The translations under genes were made by a program, and so were the position numbers. From Amoebophrya sp. A120 (Eukaryota; Sar; Dinophyceae; Syndiniales; Amoebophryaceae): 64,000 nt of DNA. Positions 34,801 to 46,334 of this stretch are shown here, piece after piece. Under the pieces are notes generated by a model that worked only from the letters and a program-made list of their open reading frames with translations, did not search any database and had not been told where the DNA came from. The DNA is taken from the NCBI GenBank assembly GCA_905178155.1, contig CAJINV010000008.1, positions 744,001 through 808,000 on the forward strand, given 5' to 3'. How positions within the stretch are numbered: the stretch's first letter is position 1; each line of letters opens with the position of its first letter.

Positions 34801-37800
34801 GCGATGTAGCGGACCAGTTGGGTGGAGCGTTCTCTGGACCGCCTCCTGCCATCGCGGTGGTACTGGCGACAGGGGCCCAGACCGTGAAGGGCCAGATGAT
34901 TCGCCGGATCTTGTACGCGCCTGAAGTGCGGTTCGAGCTGTACGACAGTCTGCCGTACGCGATGCTACTGGTGGGGACGGTCTGCTTCTTCCTCCTGTTC
35001 GTGGCGGTGTTTGCGCAGCCGCAGTGGCAGCTGCTGCTGGTGAGTTACTTTTTCGACAGCATCTGCGCGTTCTCCCGGATCATCTCGCCCCTGATTCGCG
35101 TGGGCTTCAAAATCGCGCAGCGCAGCGCCGCGAACCGCATGAAGAGCGGTCCGCACTGCATCCAGTCGCTCGACTACTCACGCATCCCGGTGGCGGGAAA
35201 GCTGGAGGTACAGTGCTTCGACAAGACCGGCACCCTCACCGAGGAGAGCCTCGATTTCTACGGTGTGGAGCTCGTTGCAAAGACGACAAGCAAAGGAGAA
35301 AAAGGTGAAGAGTCAAGCCGCGGCGCTTTATCGACGGAGACGACTCCTTCTGTTACCGGACAAGGGACGGTGGATATACCGTCTTCGCAAATTATGTTCT
35401 CGCAGAGGAACAATGTCCAGGGAGCAGCAAATGCGGCAAAGAATGACTGGACTGGACTGCAGCGCAACGACGCCCGGGGGTGCACAACAGTGGAGGATTT
35501 TGAGCATCTGCTTGACCTCGCTGCCTCCACCTGTCACACCGTTACCCGGCTGAAGGCCGACAACTCCTTGGCGGGAAACAAAGTAGAGTGTGAGCTTGTG
35601 AGCCACTACAACGTAGATTTTCGGCCGCCAAGCGAGAGCGACAGCGTGCCCGCGCCGCCGCGTGTGGGGGATGTTGTACTTCCAGATCCTTCATCCCTGA
35701 AGAATTACGGAGTACAAACAGTGTCCGCTTCATCTCGTACAGCAGGTTCTTTGTCTTTCGGCGCGCAGCAAGGCGGTGAAGTTGTAGATGTCCTCGGCGC
35801 CGAGCCGGGCTCTTCGGCGTGGAATCGCGTGGAGGTGCCAGGGTGTCTCCTGGAGTATCGATTGCGCAACCGAGTGGTGGCGCGCACCGTGCGTCAGTTC
35901 GAGTTCGATCAGAAGATCCAGCTGCAGAGTGTGGTCGTGGACCATACCCGGTCGGGACAACGCTTCCTATTCACGAAGGGATCGCCCGCCAAGGTCGCGG
36001 CCCGGTGCCTGCCGCACACCCTCCCCGCGAACTTCGCCGAGCACGTGCGCAGCGTGGCGCGCAGTGGCTACTACGTGCTTGCTGTGGCCTGTCGGCCGCT
36101 TGGAAAGTGGTCCGCAGGTGATGCGGAGCCAGCAGCTTCTGGCAACCGGCAAGACCGCCCTGATCATCTTCCTGCAGGGGATCTGAGCTCTGCATCTGCT
36201 CTATCAACACTGTCGACATCTTCAACGTCCTCGACGAGTCGGATTCCACCCTTTCAGGGCCGCGGGGCGGGGCAATTGTGCAGTCTCCTGTCAACGGTTG
36301 AGGAGCACGAAGTGTTGCTGACCGAAAATCCGCGCACGGCGCCTCGAGACCTGCTGGAGCGAGATTTGCAGTTCCTTGGACTGCTCTACTTCCGGAACGC
36401 GGTGAAGCGCTGCACTGCCAGCGCCATCAGCGAATTGCGACGTGGAGGCGTGCGCAGTGTGATGATCACGGGCGACAATGTCTGGAATGCCATGCACATC
36501 GCCAAAAAAACGGGAATAGTCGTGCCAGTGCCAACTTCCGCGTCAGGCTGCGTGGACCAGCAGCCGGCGGCCAGCGCACAAGCTGCAGGAGGAGCACAAG
36601 GGGAACTACTACACGGAGGCACCACCCGACTTGCTTGCGACGTCATTCTTGGCGATATCGTTAACGCGCCCGTGTTGACTAAGGGAAGTACCACTACTAG
36701 CGGTGCTGCCACTTCAGAATCACAACAAAACGCGAACTCGGGGCCCAAGCTTGTTTGGACGCGAGAAGTGTCGCATCGCAAACTGGTGTCACCGACCTCG
36801 TGCTGTTCCTCCGCGACGGAAGACTTCGACGACGACGCTAGGAAACCGCTGCTGCAGCACGGAGACCACTCGGAGGCCACAGGGCCGCAAGAAGCCGATG
36901 AGTACACGAGCCGTGTGCTGTCCAAATCTGACGTACTAGACTTGGTGCACATGGAAGAAGATGAAAAACACGGCCGGGCTGAGTCGTGGTCAAAGAGAAG
37001 AACCGCACGAAATTTTAACGGCCGAGCGCAAAAACCGCAGTCAAATTCGTGTGATGCCAGTCCGGTGTTCGCGCTTTCTCAAGCGGCATTCACCCATTTG
37101 GCTGAGACCGACCCGGGTTTTCTAGACGAAATTTTTCCGAAAGTTCTCATCTTCGGAAGCATGAGCCCCAGCGGAAAGGTGGACGTCATCAGAAATTGGA
37201 AAAAACGCGGCGTGGTGGTAGGCATGTGCGGCGACGGCGGAAACGACTGCGCAGCACTGAAGATGGCGCACGTCGGCGTGGCGCTCGTCCCCGCCGACGG
37301 CCGGACCACAGAAGTTTCCATCGTCGCACCCTTTTCGGCCAGCGCGAGATCATCTTCTGATAAGGCATCTTCCCACGACGACGTGCACAGCAAATCGGAC
37401 GCTGGTGATCCTGTCCGAGCCAGCAGCAACAAAATTTTTGCCGACGTGTCGATCCATGCGGTGGTGGAGCTGCTGAAGGAGGGTCGCTGTGCGCTCGAGA
37501 ACTGCGTGGCGTGTTACAAGTTTTTCCTGTACTACGGCATCCTATCCGCGATCTCGAAGATGCTGCTGAAGCCCCAGCTGAGCTACTACAGCGAGCTGCA
37601 CTTCTTCTTCCAGGACGCGATTTTCTTGGTGCTGGTCACCTACGCCTTGGCGTCCAACCAGCCGCACAAGTTCCTCAGTGCCTGCACGCCCTGCGGCAAC
37701 GTGCTGCAATGGCCGATCCTGCTGGACATTTCCCTGCCCGTCGTGTTCCAGACCGCCGCCTTGCTGGCGTCGTACGCAGTGCTGGAGGCCCAGTCCTGGT

Positions 37801-39372
37801 TCCGGGCCGCCGACTGGTACCGGATGCACACGGACGTGGCGTCCTGGGCGGACCAGCAGGGCACCTTCGTCAGCGGGCTGACGGGGTGGTGGGCCATCTT
37901 CGGGGGCCTCAGCATGGCCGTCACCTACAGTCTGGGTTCCAAGCACCGCCGCACCTGCTTCCGCAACTACGCGCTCGCGGGCCTGCTCCTCTTCACGCTC
38001 CCGCTCTACTTGTTTCTGCTGTTCGGGTATGCAATACAAATTTCCCGTACATGTACAACATGCATCACAAATTTCAGTGATTTGGAGCGTAAAACTTGTC
38101 ATGCTAAACTAGGATTGAAGCCAAGTTTTGTCATGCAGCGACCGCATTTGTACGTGTACGGGAAATTTACTGTGGATATCGGGACGGACACGGGACTGCA
38201 CTGCGCCTGGCGGATGAACTGCGACAACGCGAACAGTCACGTCACGGACTTGTACCCCTTCACGCTGCTGCTCAGCAGCCGGGACCAGAAAAACAGCGCG
38301 TTCTGGTTCGCGAACGCGCTGTCGAACCAACAAAACTCGTACCTGCTGCTGGACGCCGGAAGACGCTGGTCGTCGTCCTCCGCGGGTACGGGCAGTCCCG
38401 CGTCCTATCCCTTCGAAAATCAAGGGGGAATCGCTGCGGTGGGGCAGGAGTGCCAAGCGGCGCGCCAGGCGCTGCAGCAGGAGCACGGGCTGGACGTAAC
38501 GCTGCGCATCGCCGCTCCGGGACTCGTTTCGCAATGTATAGTCCTGAATAAATACTTGTGTTTCACAGAAATGGTTTATTTTTTCTGCCTGCTGCGGTCT
38601 TTCGTTATCAGAGTGAAAATGAAATGAAAACGAACCGAAATAAAATCAAAACCACAATTCAGGTGTCTTGGAAGTGCAGCTGCAGCCGACCCCGACCAGC
38701 ATATCCTCTGACAACGAGGCGGTCGCAGAGCACCACGCGAAAGTCTGCCAGGACTTGTGCGTGAATACCTGGTCAAGTGGAGACGATGCGCAAGGCAGAA
38801 ACCGCCCCACGGCGGAAAGTAGGTTTTTCTGTTGGTGGGCCGCAACCGCAGCACGAAGGGCGCGCAATTCATCAACTGCAGGCCCTGCAGCACCCGCGCC
38901 CGAGACCAGGGTTTGCTACCTCGCTCCGCAACTCGACGCATACGGGTTTCGATCGGTGGGTCCGGCGTATCGGCTCATCGCGGAGGAGGTTTCTGCAGAA
39001 AATGAGAAGCAAGTGCGCCTGCCCTTCTTAGCCTCGAGACCACCATTAAGCGCGAGCGGTGGCTCCGGTGCGGACGACGCAGAGGAGGTTTTTCAATATG
39101 AAGATCAGCTTTCCGCCACAATGAAAGCATCTACTGAGGTCGAAAAAGTTCCGCTGACCACCCTGCAGTACCGCAACGCGCACAACCTGTTCGGCCTGGA
39201 GGAAACACTCGACTTCGGCTACCGTGGTCGCCAGGAAAAAGGAAGCCGAAAGCAGCGCCGTCTGGATAAAAGCTTTGCTTGGGTGTTTCTTGCCATTTGC
39301 ACAGCTGCGTTCGGTCTCGGGGCGCTCTGTTCTTGGGCGATCCGCGGTGAAGTTTTCTCTACCCTCAAGTAG
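31866..39372 (+). CDS. P5-type P-type ATPase, giant
   Basis: Model: join(31866..38535, 38663..39372), 2,459 aa, the intron being GT-AG and in phase. P5 ATPases are ER or endolysosomal pumps (P5A removes mislocalised transmembrane helices; P5B/ATP13A type exports polyamines). All catalytic landmarks are present: LTGEAMP actuator loop (TGE 885-887), phosphorylation motif CFDKTGTLTEE (Asp 1119) and hinge motif GDGGNDCAALKMAHVG (1789-1804). RIPVAGKLEVQCFDKTG before the Asp resembles P5A, whereas GDGxNDC(A/G)ALK resembles P5B, so the subclass is open. The membrane-4 segment reads FSRIISPLIRVG (ISP at 1073-1075) without the Pro-Pro of either class (PPELP or PPALP). Several hundred residues of low-complexity inserts interrupt the N-, P- and A-domains, more than doubling the usual length. 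Introner D1 lies in frame near the C-terminus; if spliced the protein loses 52 residues. The last exon ends with another hydrophobic helix (FAWVFLAICTAAFGLGALCSW). Confidence 0.85.
38028..38177 (+). mobile_element. Introner D1 (family D), in-frame inside P5 ATPase
   Basis: About 150 bp. TIR AAATTTCCCGTACATGTACA (38038-38057) mirrors TTGTACGTGTACGGGAAATT (38147-38166). Flanking repeat TTCGGG (38022-38027) and ATCGGG (38178-38183), one mismatch. Removal of 156 bp gives CTG TTC GGG ACG GAC in frame. The element has a length divisible by three and no in-frame stop, so the uncut ORF runs through it. Internal words GCATCACAAATTTCAG and TTGTCATGC are those of families A and B, which identifies it as an introner and not coding sequence. 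Confidence 0.82.
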
Positions 39373-40408
39373 GCGCCCCGAAAGACGGAGCTTCAGGCTA
39401 CGATGGGCGACGGGCGACGTCGACTTCGTGCTCGCTGTGCGTCGGATGTCCTTTCATTCCATTGTCATGTCAGGCTGTCCTCACTAAAAAATATCTCGGT
39501 ACATCCAGTTCCAACGACTGCAATTTTCGATAACACGAATCTGAGCCGAAGAATTATTTGCGACTTTGAGCGAATAGCGTTTTTATTTCAGGGGTAACTA
39601 CGTCGACACGGAACTCAGTAGTCGGCAAAGACCCTGCTGCAGTTCCGGCCGACCGACGCTATCTCGTGACGACTTTACGTTTACGACCCAAACTCAATGC
39701 GTACTGATTTCCCCTTGGGATGTTTGCAATTACACCCAAAATTATCGAATTTCTGACCGTGAGCGACATCAGGATTAAAGCAAAACCAAAACATAACCAA
39801 AATTACACTTGACAAAGGCGCATTATCGTCCACCACAATTATGGAAGAAGCGAATCGACAGCAGCGGTGGCACTTCGAAAATGTGTCACGAACTAAGTTT
39901 TACTTGTTCATCATTTGCTGCAGCTCTGTGTTTCTATTTTGCTCTCGACGAGAGGGCGCGCGGTTTCTTCAAAAATATATTGGTACTGACTGCTGGATGC
40001 GTTTCGTTTTGTACTAACGTTCTATGATACCTACATCTGTACGTCTATCTAGAAGTCAGAAGGCGGAAATGCAACAGTGTCGCATCTGTCAGCAAGGTTC
40101 GCACCAGAACTTGTGAGCATTGGAGAGATTTTCTCGTGCAGCTTTCGTGTAGATTCTGAGAAAAAAAAGAGACGAAAGTGAACCAAAACTGGGCAATCTA
40201 AGAAACGGCGAGAGACACCAACAAAGCACAAAGCGAAGTCCCATATTTTTTTTTCTTGAAAGAAATCTGTGTGCGGTGATGCAGAGCGATCTTTTTTTCG
40301 TAAACGTGTTTTTTTTTGCATTTGCAGGCGCGTGCGCGTGCCGACGTATGAAAAATGCTGAGAAAGAAGGTGTACAAGCACTCTGATCAATAGAAGCAGC
40401 CTAAAATC
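39373..40408. other. Intergenic, no gene seen
   Basis: AT-rich with several T-runs (for example around 40240-40320) before the RNF32-like start. No gene, tRNA or introner recognised. Confidence 0.5.
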
Positions 40409-43400
40409 ATGCAGAAGTTCCTGACGGAGTGCAGCGAGCAAACCTCGCGGAGGGCGTTGAAGACGCGCGCGACCGCAAACGACCGCGGGTCGGGTTGGTT
40501 GCCTAAGCTCGTGCCGGATCCGCCGTCAAAGTCAGACGATGTGGACATCGGGAATGATAAAGTCAACAAGGGCAGCACACCAACCTCAATTAGCAGCCGC
40601 ATCAAGGAAAAGGAATTGCAGCGACTCCCACGGCCTGTGGATCTGGCTCCGACAGGCTTGGTGAAAAAGTTCAGCAACGGCGTTGCGAAAAGAACGCCGT
40701 CTGGTATCGCGCCAACAAGCGTGGTCTCGAAGCCAGCACGGAGTAGCGGACGATCGGTGCGGACCAGAGGTGTTGAGCAACCGGGCGAAGGTGTGCTTCT
40801 CGACGGACGCGCGCCGCCGCCGGGTCTGAATCAGGGTGCTACACCGGACTACGATGAATTGGACGGAGGTATCGAGATTGCCTGGACCACAACGGCCACG
40901 GGAAGTCGCAGTCATTCCACGGCGGCCACGCCTTCCGCTTCGTCGTCCCGGAAGTCCTCCTTTCTGCTGCAAAACCAGGCAGGAAATGAAAACACCCTCT
41001 TCGGCGCGTCCAGCTTTACCGATGCCAGTACATCAGCAGTAAAGCAGGACGAGCTATTTCGTGTGCAAGGTCTGTCGAGAGGACAACAGGAGCCGATGGA
41101 GCCGGGTAGTGTTTCGCGTTCGACGGAGCTGGTGGGTAACAAGAGGCGAGGAAGTACGACCGGTGCAGCTGGGGAGAAGATAGTCAGCGACAGCCGGGAA
41201 AGTAGCAAAGGTTCATCATCAACATCCCAGAGCGTTCATTCCACCTATTCCGCCGTGCGGTCGCGCATCGAAAGAAGCAATTCGTTGCAGGGCTTGCTGG
41301 AAAAAGACACCACGTCCTCGACAGAAGAGCATGTTGCGGACCAAAAGGTCATCAGCGAAAATGTCGCTGTCCCTGCGACAGAAGATGACACCACACAGAC
41401 AGAGGCAGACGGGCAAGACAGCGATGAGTCCTTGACGCTGACGGAGCGGGTTGCGCGAGCCAAAGCGTTGCTGCCCTCGGACGTAGTTGTCGAGCCGAGT
41501 ACTGATGGAAGAAGTGACTCGATTGGTAATGCCAAACTTGTGGGGGTCGCGGCATCTCTTGCAAGGGGGACGGGCGGGAACCACGTCGCTGGAAATAAGG
41601 TGAAAGCGCCTGCCTCCAGTGCCGTGGCGGAACTGGAGCAGTGGACACCGCCGGTTATGGACGTGTCGGCGATTCGGTCCTACTTGGCGCAGAAGAAGCC
41701 GCCGGTACCAACGAAGTCGTCGCCCGGGATCATCGAAACACACGGTAGTCTGCGAGATCGGCTCGCCTTAGCGGATGGCGCAGCAGATTCTGACAAAGAT
41801 GAATCCAGTTCGACGTCGCACTTCAGTCATGATCTGGGTCGTGAGCCGAGCGCTGTTGGGCATCCTGGCGCGACGAGCAAATCTTCTACCCTGGCGGCGG
41901 GCAGCACCACTCGGTCGAGTTTTGTATTGGGTGCGAACTATAATTCTGATCGAATCCGCAGCACAACTCCAGATGGGGCAAGTGACGGCGCGGGAGGCCT
42001 GAGGGCGAAGGGGACCGCGAGTGGGAGCGTAGACACGCAGCACGCATCAGGTAATATTATGGCCTCTACTTCGAGAAGTGCAAGTGCAGCACCACCTCCT
42101 GCGACATCAACTCGTGCGAATACTACCACTGCATCGCTGGCCGTCACGGCGGCGGCCTTGCAGCAGACTTTTTTCATGCCAAACAAAATGAAAAAGCAGG
42201 GCAGCGTAAGGCTCGCGGCGCAGGCGGACCGCTCCTACGATGAGAAGCTCAAGAGCTACAAGAAGACGCTGACGCTGGCGCAGAAGCTGGCGTTGGCGGA
42301 CAAGCCCGCGGAACCGCTGCAGGAGAGCCAGTGGGAGGTTTTTCAGCGCCCGGTCCGGGAAAAATTCCTCCGAGAAATCGACCACAAGTGTCCGATCTGT
42401 ATCCAGCCCTACGGGAACCCGGCGAAGCGGCCACAGGTAATCTTGAACCCGTGCGGTCACGTGTACCACCGCACGTGCTTGCAAAGCTACGAGAAGTTTT
42501 GCGAGAAGGCGCAGTGCCCGTTGTGTCGCTGCGAGTACGCGGAGTGCGCGCTTTTCTGCGCAGAGGTCGTGGTACCAGCAGCTTGTGCTAGTGCCGCCCT
42601 CGTCGTGTCGGAAGGGTCTACTTCTGAAGATGGGCAGAACCACGCTCTGGAGACGTCGTTGTTTTCCCAGCAATCCGCGCTGCGGCTGCAACGCTTTTTC
42701 CGTGGGTACCTGGTGCGGCGCGACGCCTGGTATTTCTTCGGAAGCAGCACCGCTGGCCGGAACAATGAGGCGCGGAGGATGAATCCGGGCGCTGTACGAA
42801 TGTTCTTCCACCCGTTGTCGAATCACTTTCTCGCACCGCGGCTGTGGCAGAAGACGCGGTTACGGTTGTTGCAGCGCGAGCGCGAACGGTTTCAGCCGGC
42901 GGCGGGGACGGAGGACCTGGATGCCTTGTTTTCCGAAATCGACGACAGCGTGCACGCGGCGCGCAAGATCCTCCGGGAGTGCCTTCCCGGTGCCGCGGCG
43001 GCCACCGCAAAAATCAACGCTCCTCTCGAGCCCGACAAGTGGGAATGGGCCAAGCAGCAGTGTGTCGACCGAGGCTTCCCGCACTACGAATGTAAAGACT
43101 TGTTGTTTAAGTACGCGGCAGTTTTTCATCACGAAGTCAAAAGGATAATGGTTGTTGCCTTCGTTTCGTACTACTAGTTGTACCTTCGCATTTTACTAGG
43201 AAGTAGAACACTTTAGCTTGCAAAAAAACATCAAAACAGGCCCGATTTGCTACATCGACTTGGCGCAGCAGGGCGTGGGGATCGAGTTGTTGGCATGTGG
43301 CCACGCCTACCACCACCTGTGTATTGTGAGTTTTGAGTCTTTCCAGACGAGCAAAGAGGATTTCAAGTGCCCGGTTTGCCGTCAGGGGCCTTACCAGCGC

Positions 43401-43475
43401 AAGCGCTGGAAGTTCGGCAAAAAGCAAGCCCAGTCCCTGCTATGTCTCCCGGTGGAGGCTGAGGTGGTGCAGTAG
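40409..43475 (+). CDS. RNF32: RNF32-like RING-IQ-RING protein
   Basis: Model: join(40409..43091, 43240..43475), 972 aa; intron GT-AG, splitting the first Cys of the second RING (HYEC|PICYIDL). The order RING, IQ motif, RING is the signature of RNF32, a probable E3 ubiquitin ligase best known from flagellated and ciliated cells such as sperm. Before RING 1 is TLAQKLALAD, the family's LTLAQKLGL motif. RING 1: CPICIQPYGNPAKRP, CGHVYHRTCLQSYE, CPLC (from Cys 661). IQ: LRLQRFFRGYLVRRDAW (about 757-773), a likely calmodulin site. RING 2: CPICYIDL (about 895), CGHAYHHLCIVSFE, CPVCRQGPYQRKRW. The first 600 residues are Ser/Thr-rich and low complexity, absent from animal homologues (about 360 aa). A flagellar role is inference from the family. 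Confidence 0.9.
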
Positions 43476-44298
43476 GAAGGCTGCGCCGGTGTTACAGTAA
43501 GTGCTACGAGGACTCTAAGCCCTCACATACGGTGGAGAGGAGTGCGTTTGTGGCCACTGCACGGTCGTCAGGCAAGCAACGTGCTGCTGTTCCCCCGCCA
43601 CTTTTCTTTGGATGCTTCGTGCACTCGATTTCTCTATGTTCTTCTATTCTGTGCTGGAAATGTCGCGATCGCCCGCGGTTCAGCAAGTGTGCGAGCAGGG
43701 CTTACCAGAAAGCTGTCGGCCACTGTTCGGGGTTTCGAGTTGAGTCCGCATGCGAACGGCCTTCCCGATGTGTGGTTCGGAGTTCGCTCCATAGTTCCCA
43801 ATTGCAAAATCAAGGTCGAAATGAAAGTTGAAAAAGTAGATCTTGATAGGTTGTACGATCGGCGAAAATGATTTTGGTGATCATGAAAAAATGCACAGCC
43901 TGAGGAACCCGATCATGCTTTGCTGATGGAAGGGAAATCACTGGTTGCTTTGCTATTGCTTTGCCATTGTCGATCCTGCAAGGGAGCAGGGGGCACAAAA
44001 TTCTCCATTTAGCAAGCCTGCATGAAAGAGGCATCTGATACTGGTGAATTTGATTCATATTTTCATCGGAAGTTTCTTTTGTTGCGTCAGGGTAAGTACA
44101 GGCGTACTAGTTTCGAAATTTTAGCATATGGTTTGTGGAAGTGTCTGCACGCACTATGCTGAGTTTGTTTACGTTCAGCTTCTGCTTAGACGTTTCGGAG
44201 GACTTAGTTCCGTTACCAGAAGCAACTGCGCGTATAATGACGAGCTAGCAGGAGCATTGTACTATAACGAGTAGCGTATGGATTGATTTAGATTCGCA
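43476..44298. other. Intergenic, no gene seen
   Basis: Overlapping 60-110-codon frames with no family resemblance. Confidence 0.5.
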
Positions 44299-46334
44299 AT
44301 GGTCCAAACAACGAAACACATGCGGGCGGAACCGCAACTCTCACCATCGGCAGTCGCGGAGACTAAGAGATGGGCAGCGGATTTGCAGCAGCATCCTCGG
44401 TCCCTCCATTGCGCACGTATCGACTACCGCACGTTGGCCGACAAGTATGCGTATTTCAAAGCGTGTCTGTCAGGAGTGGAACGGGACGCAGTAGAACAGA
44501 CAGGAGAGCTGTTTCTCGACTACAGAAGCCCGGAATGCCTCGCAAAGCTGACCAAGGTCTTGCTCGAGCATTTCTACGACATCCGAGACTGGCAGGCTGA
44601 GCCTTTTTTTGCGGCAAGGGGACATACTAGGGTTCCCAAGGCGAGGAGCACTGCAGCGGAGGACACTGCCGAGATAGAGAGCAGCTCTGCGGCAAGTTGT
44701 GATAAAAATCGTGCCACGTTGCGACATCATGAGGCACCAAACGAAGCCCCTGAAGTGCTGGCCTGTGAAGACCAGGACGCGACCTACCATCTATGCCCTC
44801 CGGTGCCGAGGTCGGCTAACTATTTGCACTACGTTGCGGATCTATTTCTTTTCGATTCGGGACAAGAAGCAGCTGCCTCGTCGTCGTCGCGGCCAGCCCT
44901 GCGTAGCATCCAACGCCTCCGCGGACTTGACATTGGCGTGGGGATGAGCTGCATTTTTCCGCTTCTGGGCGAGAAAATTTACGAGTGGGACATCATCGGG
45001 TCAGATATTTCGCCGGAGACGGTGGAGTTCGTGCGGAAAACGTACGGAAAAACTGTGGTGCTGCAGAAGAATCCACGGCGAATCTTCGATGTCTTTCGAC
45101 GAGAAAGGGACGCGGACGCTGCAATTATAGGTCCGGCGTCCACGACCGGGGAGATAGACGCTAGGCCGAAATTCGCTTTTTGTGTGTGTAATCCGCCGTT
45201 TCACGAGAACATAGCGTATTTCGAGCAGAACAAAAAGAAGTTTCAGTCCCAAGCGTATGGGGGAAAGCCGCATGAGGTGGTGTGCGAGGGGGGCGAGGTG
45301 GGTTTTGCCTTTCGCATGCTGCAGGAATCGAAGAAGCGCGAACTTGATATTCAGAGGAAAAATCCCCCCTCCCCACATTGAAAAGGTATGTTTCCAAAAA
45401 TTTGTGTTGCGGATTTGAGGTCACAAATCCCATCTGTCTTGCAAGAAGACAAGGGCAGAAGCCTCCGCCCCATTATGGAAGCGGTTTGTCATGCTGTTAG
45501 GCTTAAAGGGGAGCCGTTTGCCATGCTGAACAACTAGACCCATACGCCTCTACCTAGCCGGGGGATCCGGCCGCCATGCCTCTCTGCAATACAAAGCTGA
45601 TTTGTGGCAACAAATCAGCATCACAAATTTCCGTTTCGATATGGGGAGGGGGGATTTTTCCTTTTGATACTTGACGTCCTGTGGTATACGATAATGGTCA
45701 GTCGATACTCCATATCAAAAGTAAAAATGTCTGGGTCTGGAAACTTGTGATGCTGGGTTGCGTCTCATGATGAGGCTACGAATGCTGGCTCAGCATGACA
45801 AGTTTCTGAGCTCCTACGTGTTGCCTATCCTGCATGACAAACTGCGGCGCTGCAGCACGGAAAAACGGAGCTCTTGGGTAACGTGCATGACAGATTTAAG
45901 AGTCATGCCAGACAAGCATGACAAACGTGAATTCTTCCAGACCCAGACATTTTTACATTTGATACTCCACGAAGAAAAAGTTTGAAGAGTGGGTCGCCGC
46001 GGCTTGTCGCGTGGAAAACGAGAAAAGTACGAAAAGTAGATCGGCAGCGATTGTGCAGACCAGAACATTCGAGCTAAAACAGGGAAAAAGCGTGAAGTGG
46101 GTCCTGTGTTGGTCGTTTCACACCCAAGCAGAAATTCTGGCGTGCCTCGAAGCTTCCCGGATGAACGATGTGGATGCAAGCAGTGAGGCAAGCGGAGCGC
46201 CAGTTAGTGGATGGCTTTCGTCCTTCTATTCAGAAAAAGCGACCACCATCAAATTGAAGAGAGGGTCCGAAGGCAAAGAAAAAGATGAACAAGCGATAAT
46301 ATCATGTCATAGTAAGCGACAAAAAATTCTTTAA
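44299..46334 (+). CDS. METTL16: METTL16/RlmF-type RNA N6-adenosine methyltransferase
   Basis: Model: join(44299..45347, 45675..45712, 45970..46334), 483 aa. Homologues methylate adenosine: METTL16 acts on U6 snRNA and MAT2A mRNA, bacterial RlmF on 23S rRNA A1618. Motifs: substrate/cofactor-binding LCPPVPRSANYLHYVADL, SAM motif I GLDIGVGMSCIFPLLG (Asp 211), acidic loop GSDISPETVE, catalytic NPPF (298-301, CNPPFHENIAYF) and the family block VVCEGGEVGFAFRMLQES. Both introns are introners (A3, B3) flanking a 38-nt exon. Joined protein reads ESKKRELDVLWYTIMVSRYS and then TKKKFEEW, ending TRTFELKQGKSVKWVLCWSF, which matches the METTL16 order (WYTCMLGKK ... GRTMRWALAWSF). This continuity across two elements is the best protein proof of excision in the window. 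Since METTL16 modifies the U6 5'-splice-site-recognition region, its presence beside non-GT introns is notable but not evidence of a link. Confidence 0.92.
45348..45668 (+). mobile_element. Introner A3 (family A), in METTL16
   Basis: 321 bp. TIR AATCCCCCCTCCCCACATTG (45361-45380) opposite CGATATGGGGAGGGGGGATT near 45637-45656. Exact repeat ACTTGA at 45342-45347 and 45669-45674. Excision (327 bp) gives GAA CTT GAC GTC CTG, in frame and matching the family. Interior about 90% identical by eye to A2. Confidence 0.95.
45713..45963 (+). mobile_element. Introner B3 (family B), in METTL16
   Basis: 251 bp. TIR TAAAAATGTCTGGGTCTGGA (45721-45740) and complement ending near 45957. Exact repeat ACTCCA at 45707-45712 and 45964-45969. 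Excision gives CGA TAC TCC ACG AAG, in frame. Its interior is the reverse complement of B2 at more than 90% identity by eye (for example AACTTGTGATGCTGGGT at its 5' side equals the complement of the B2 3' side). Confidence 0.95.
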
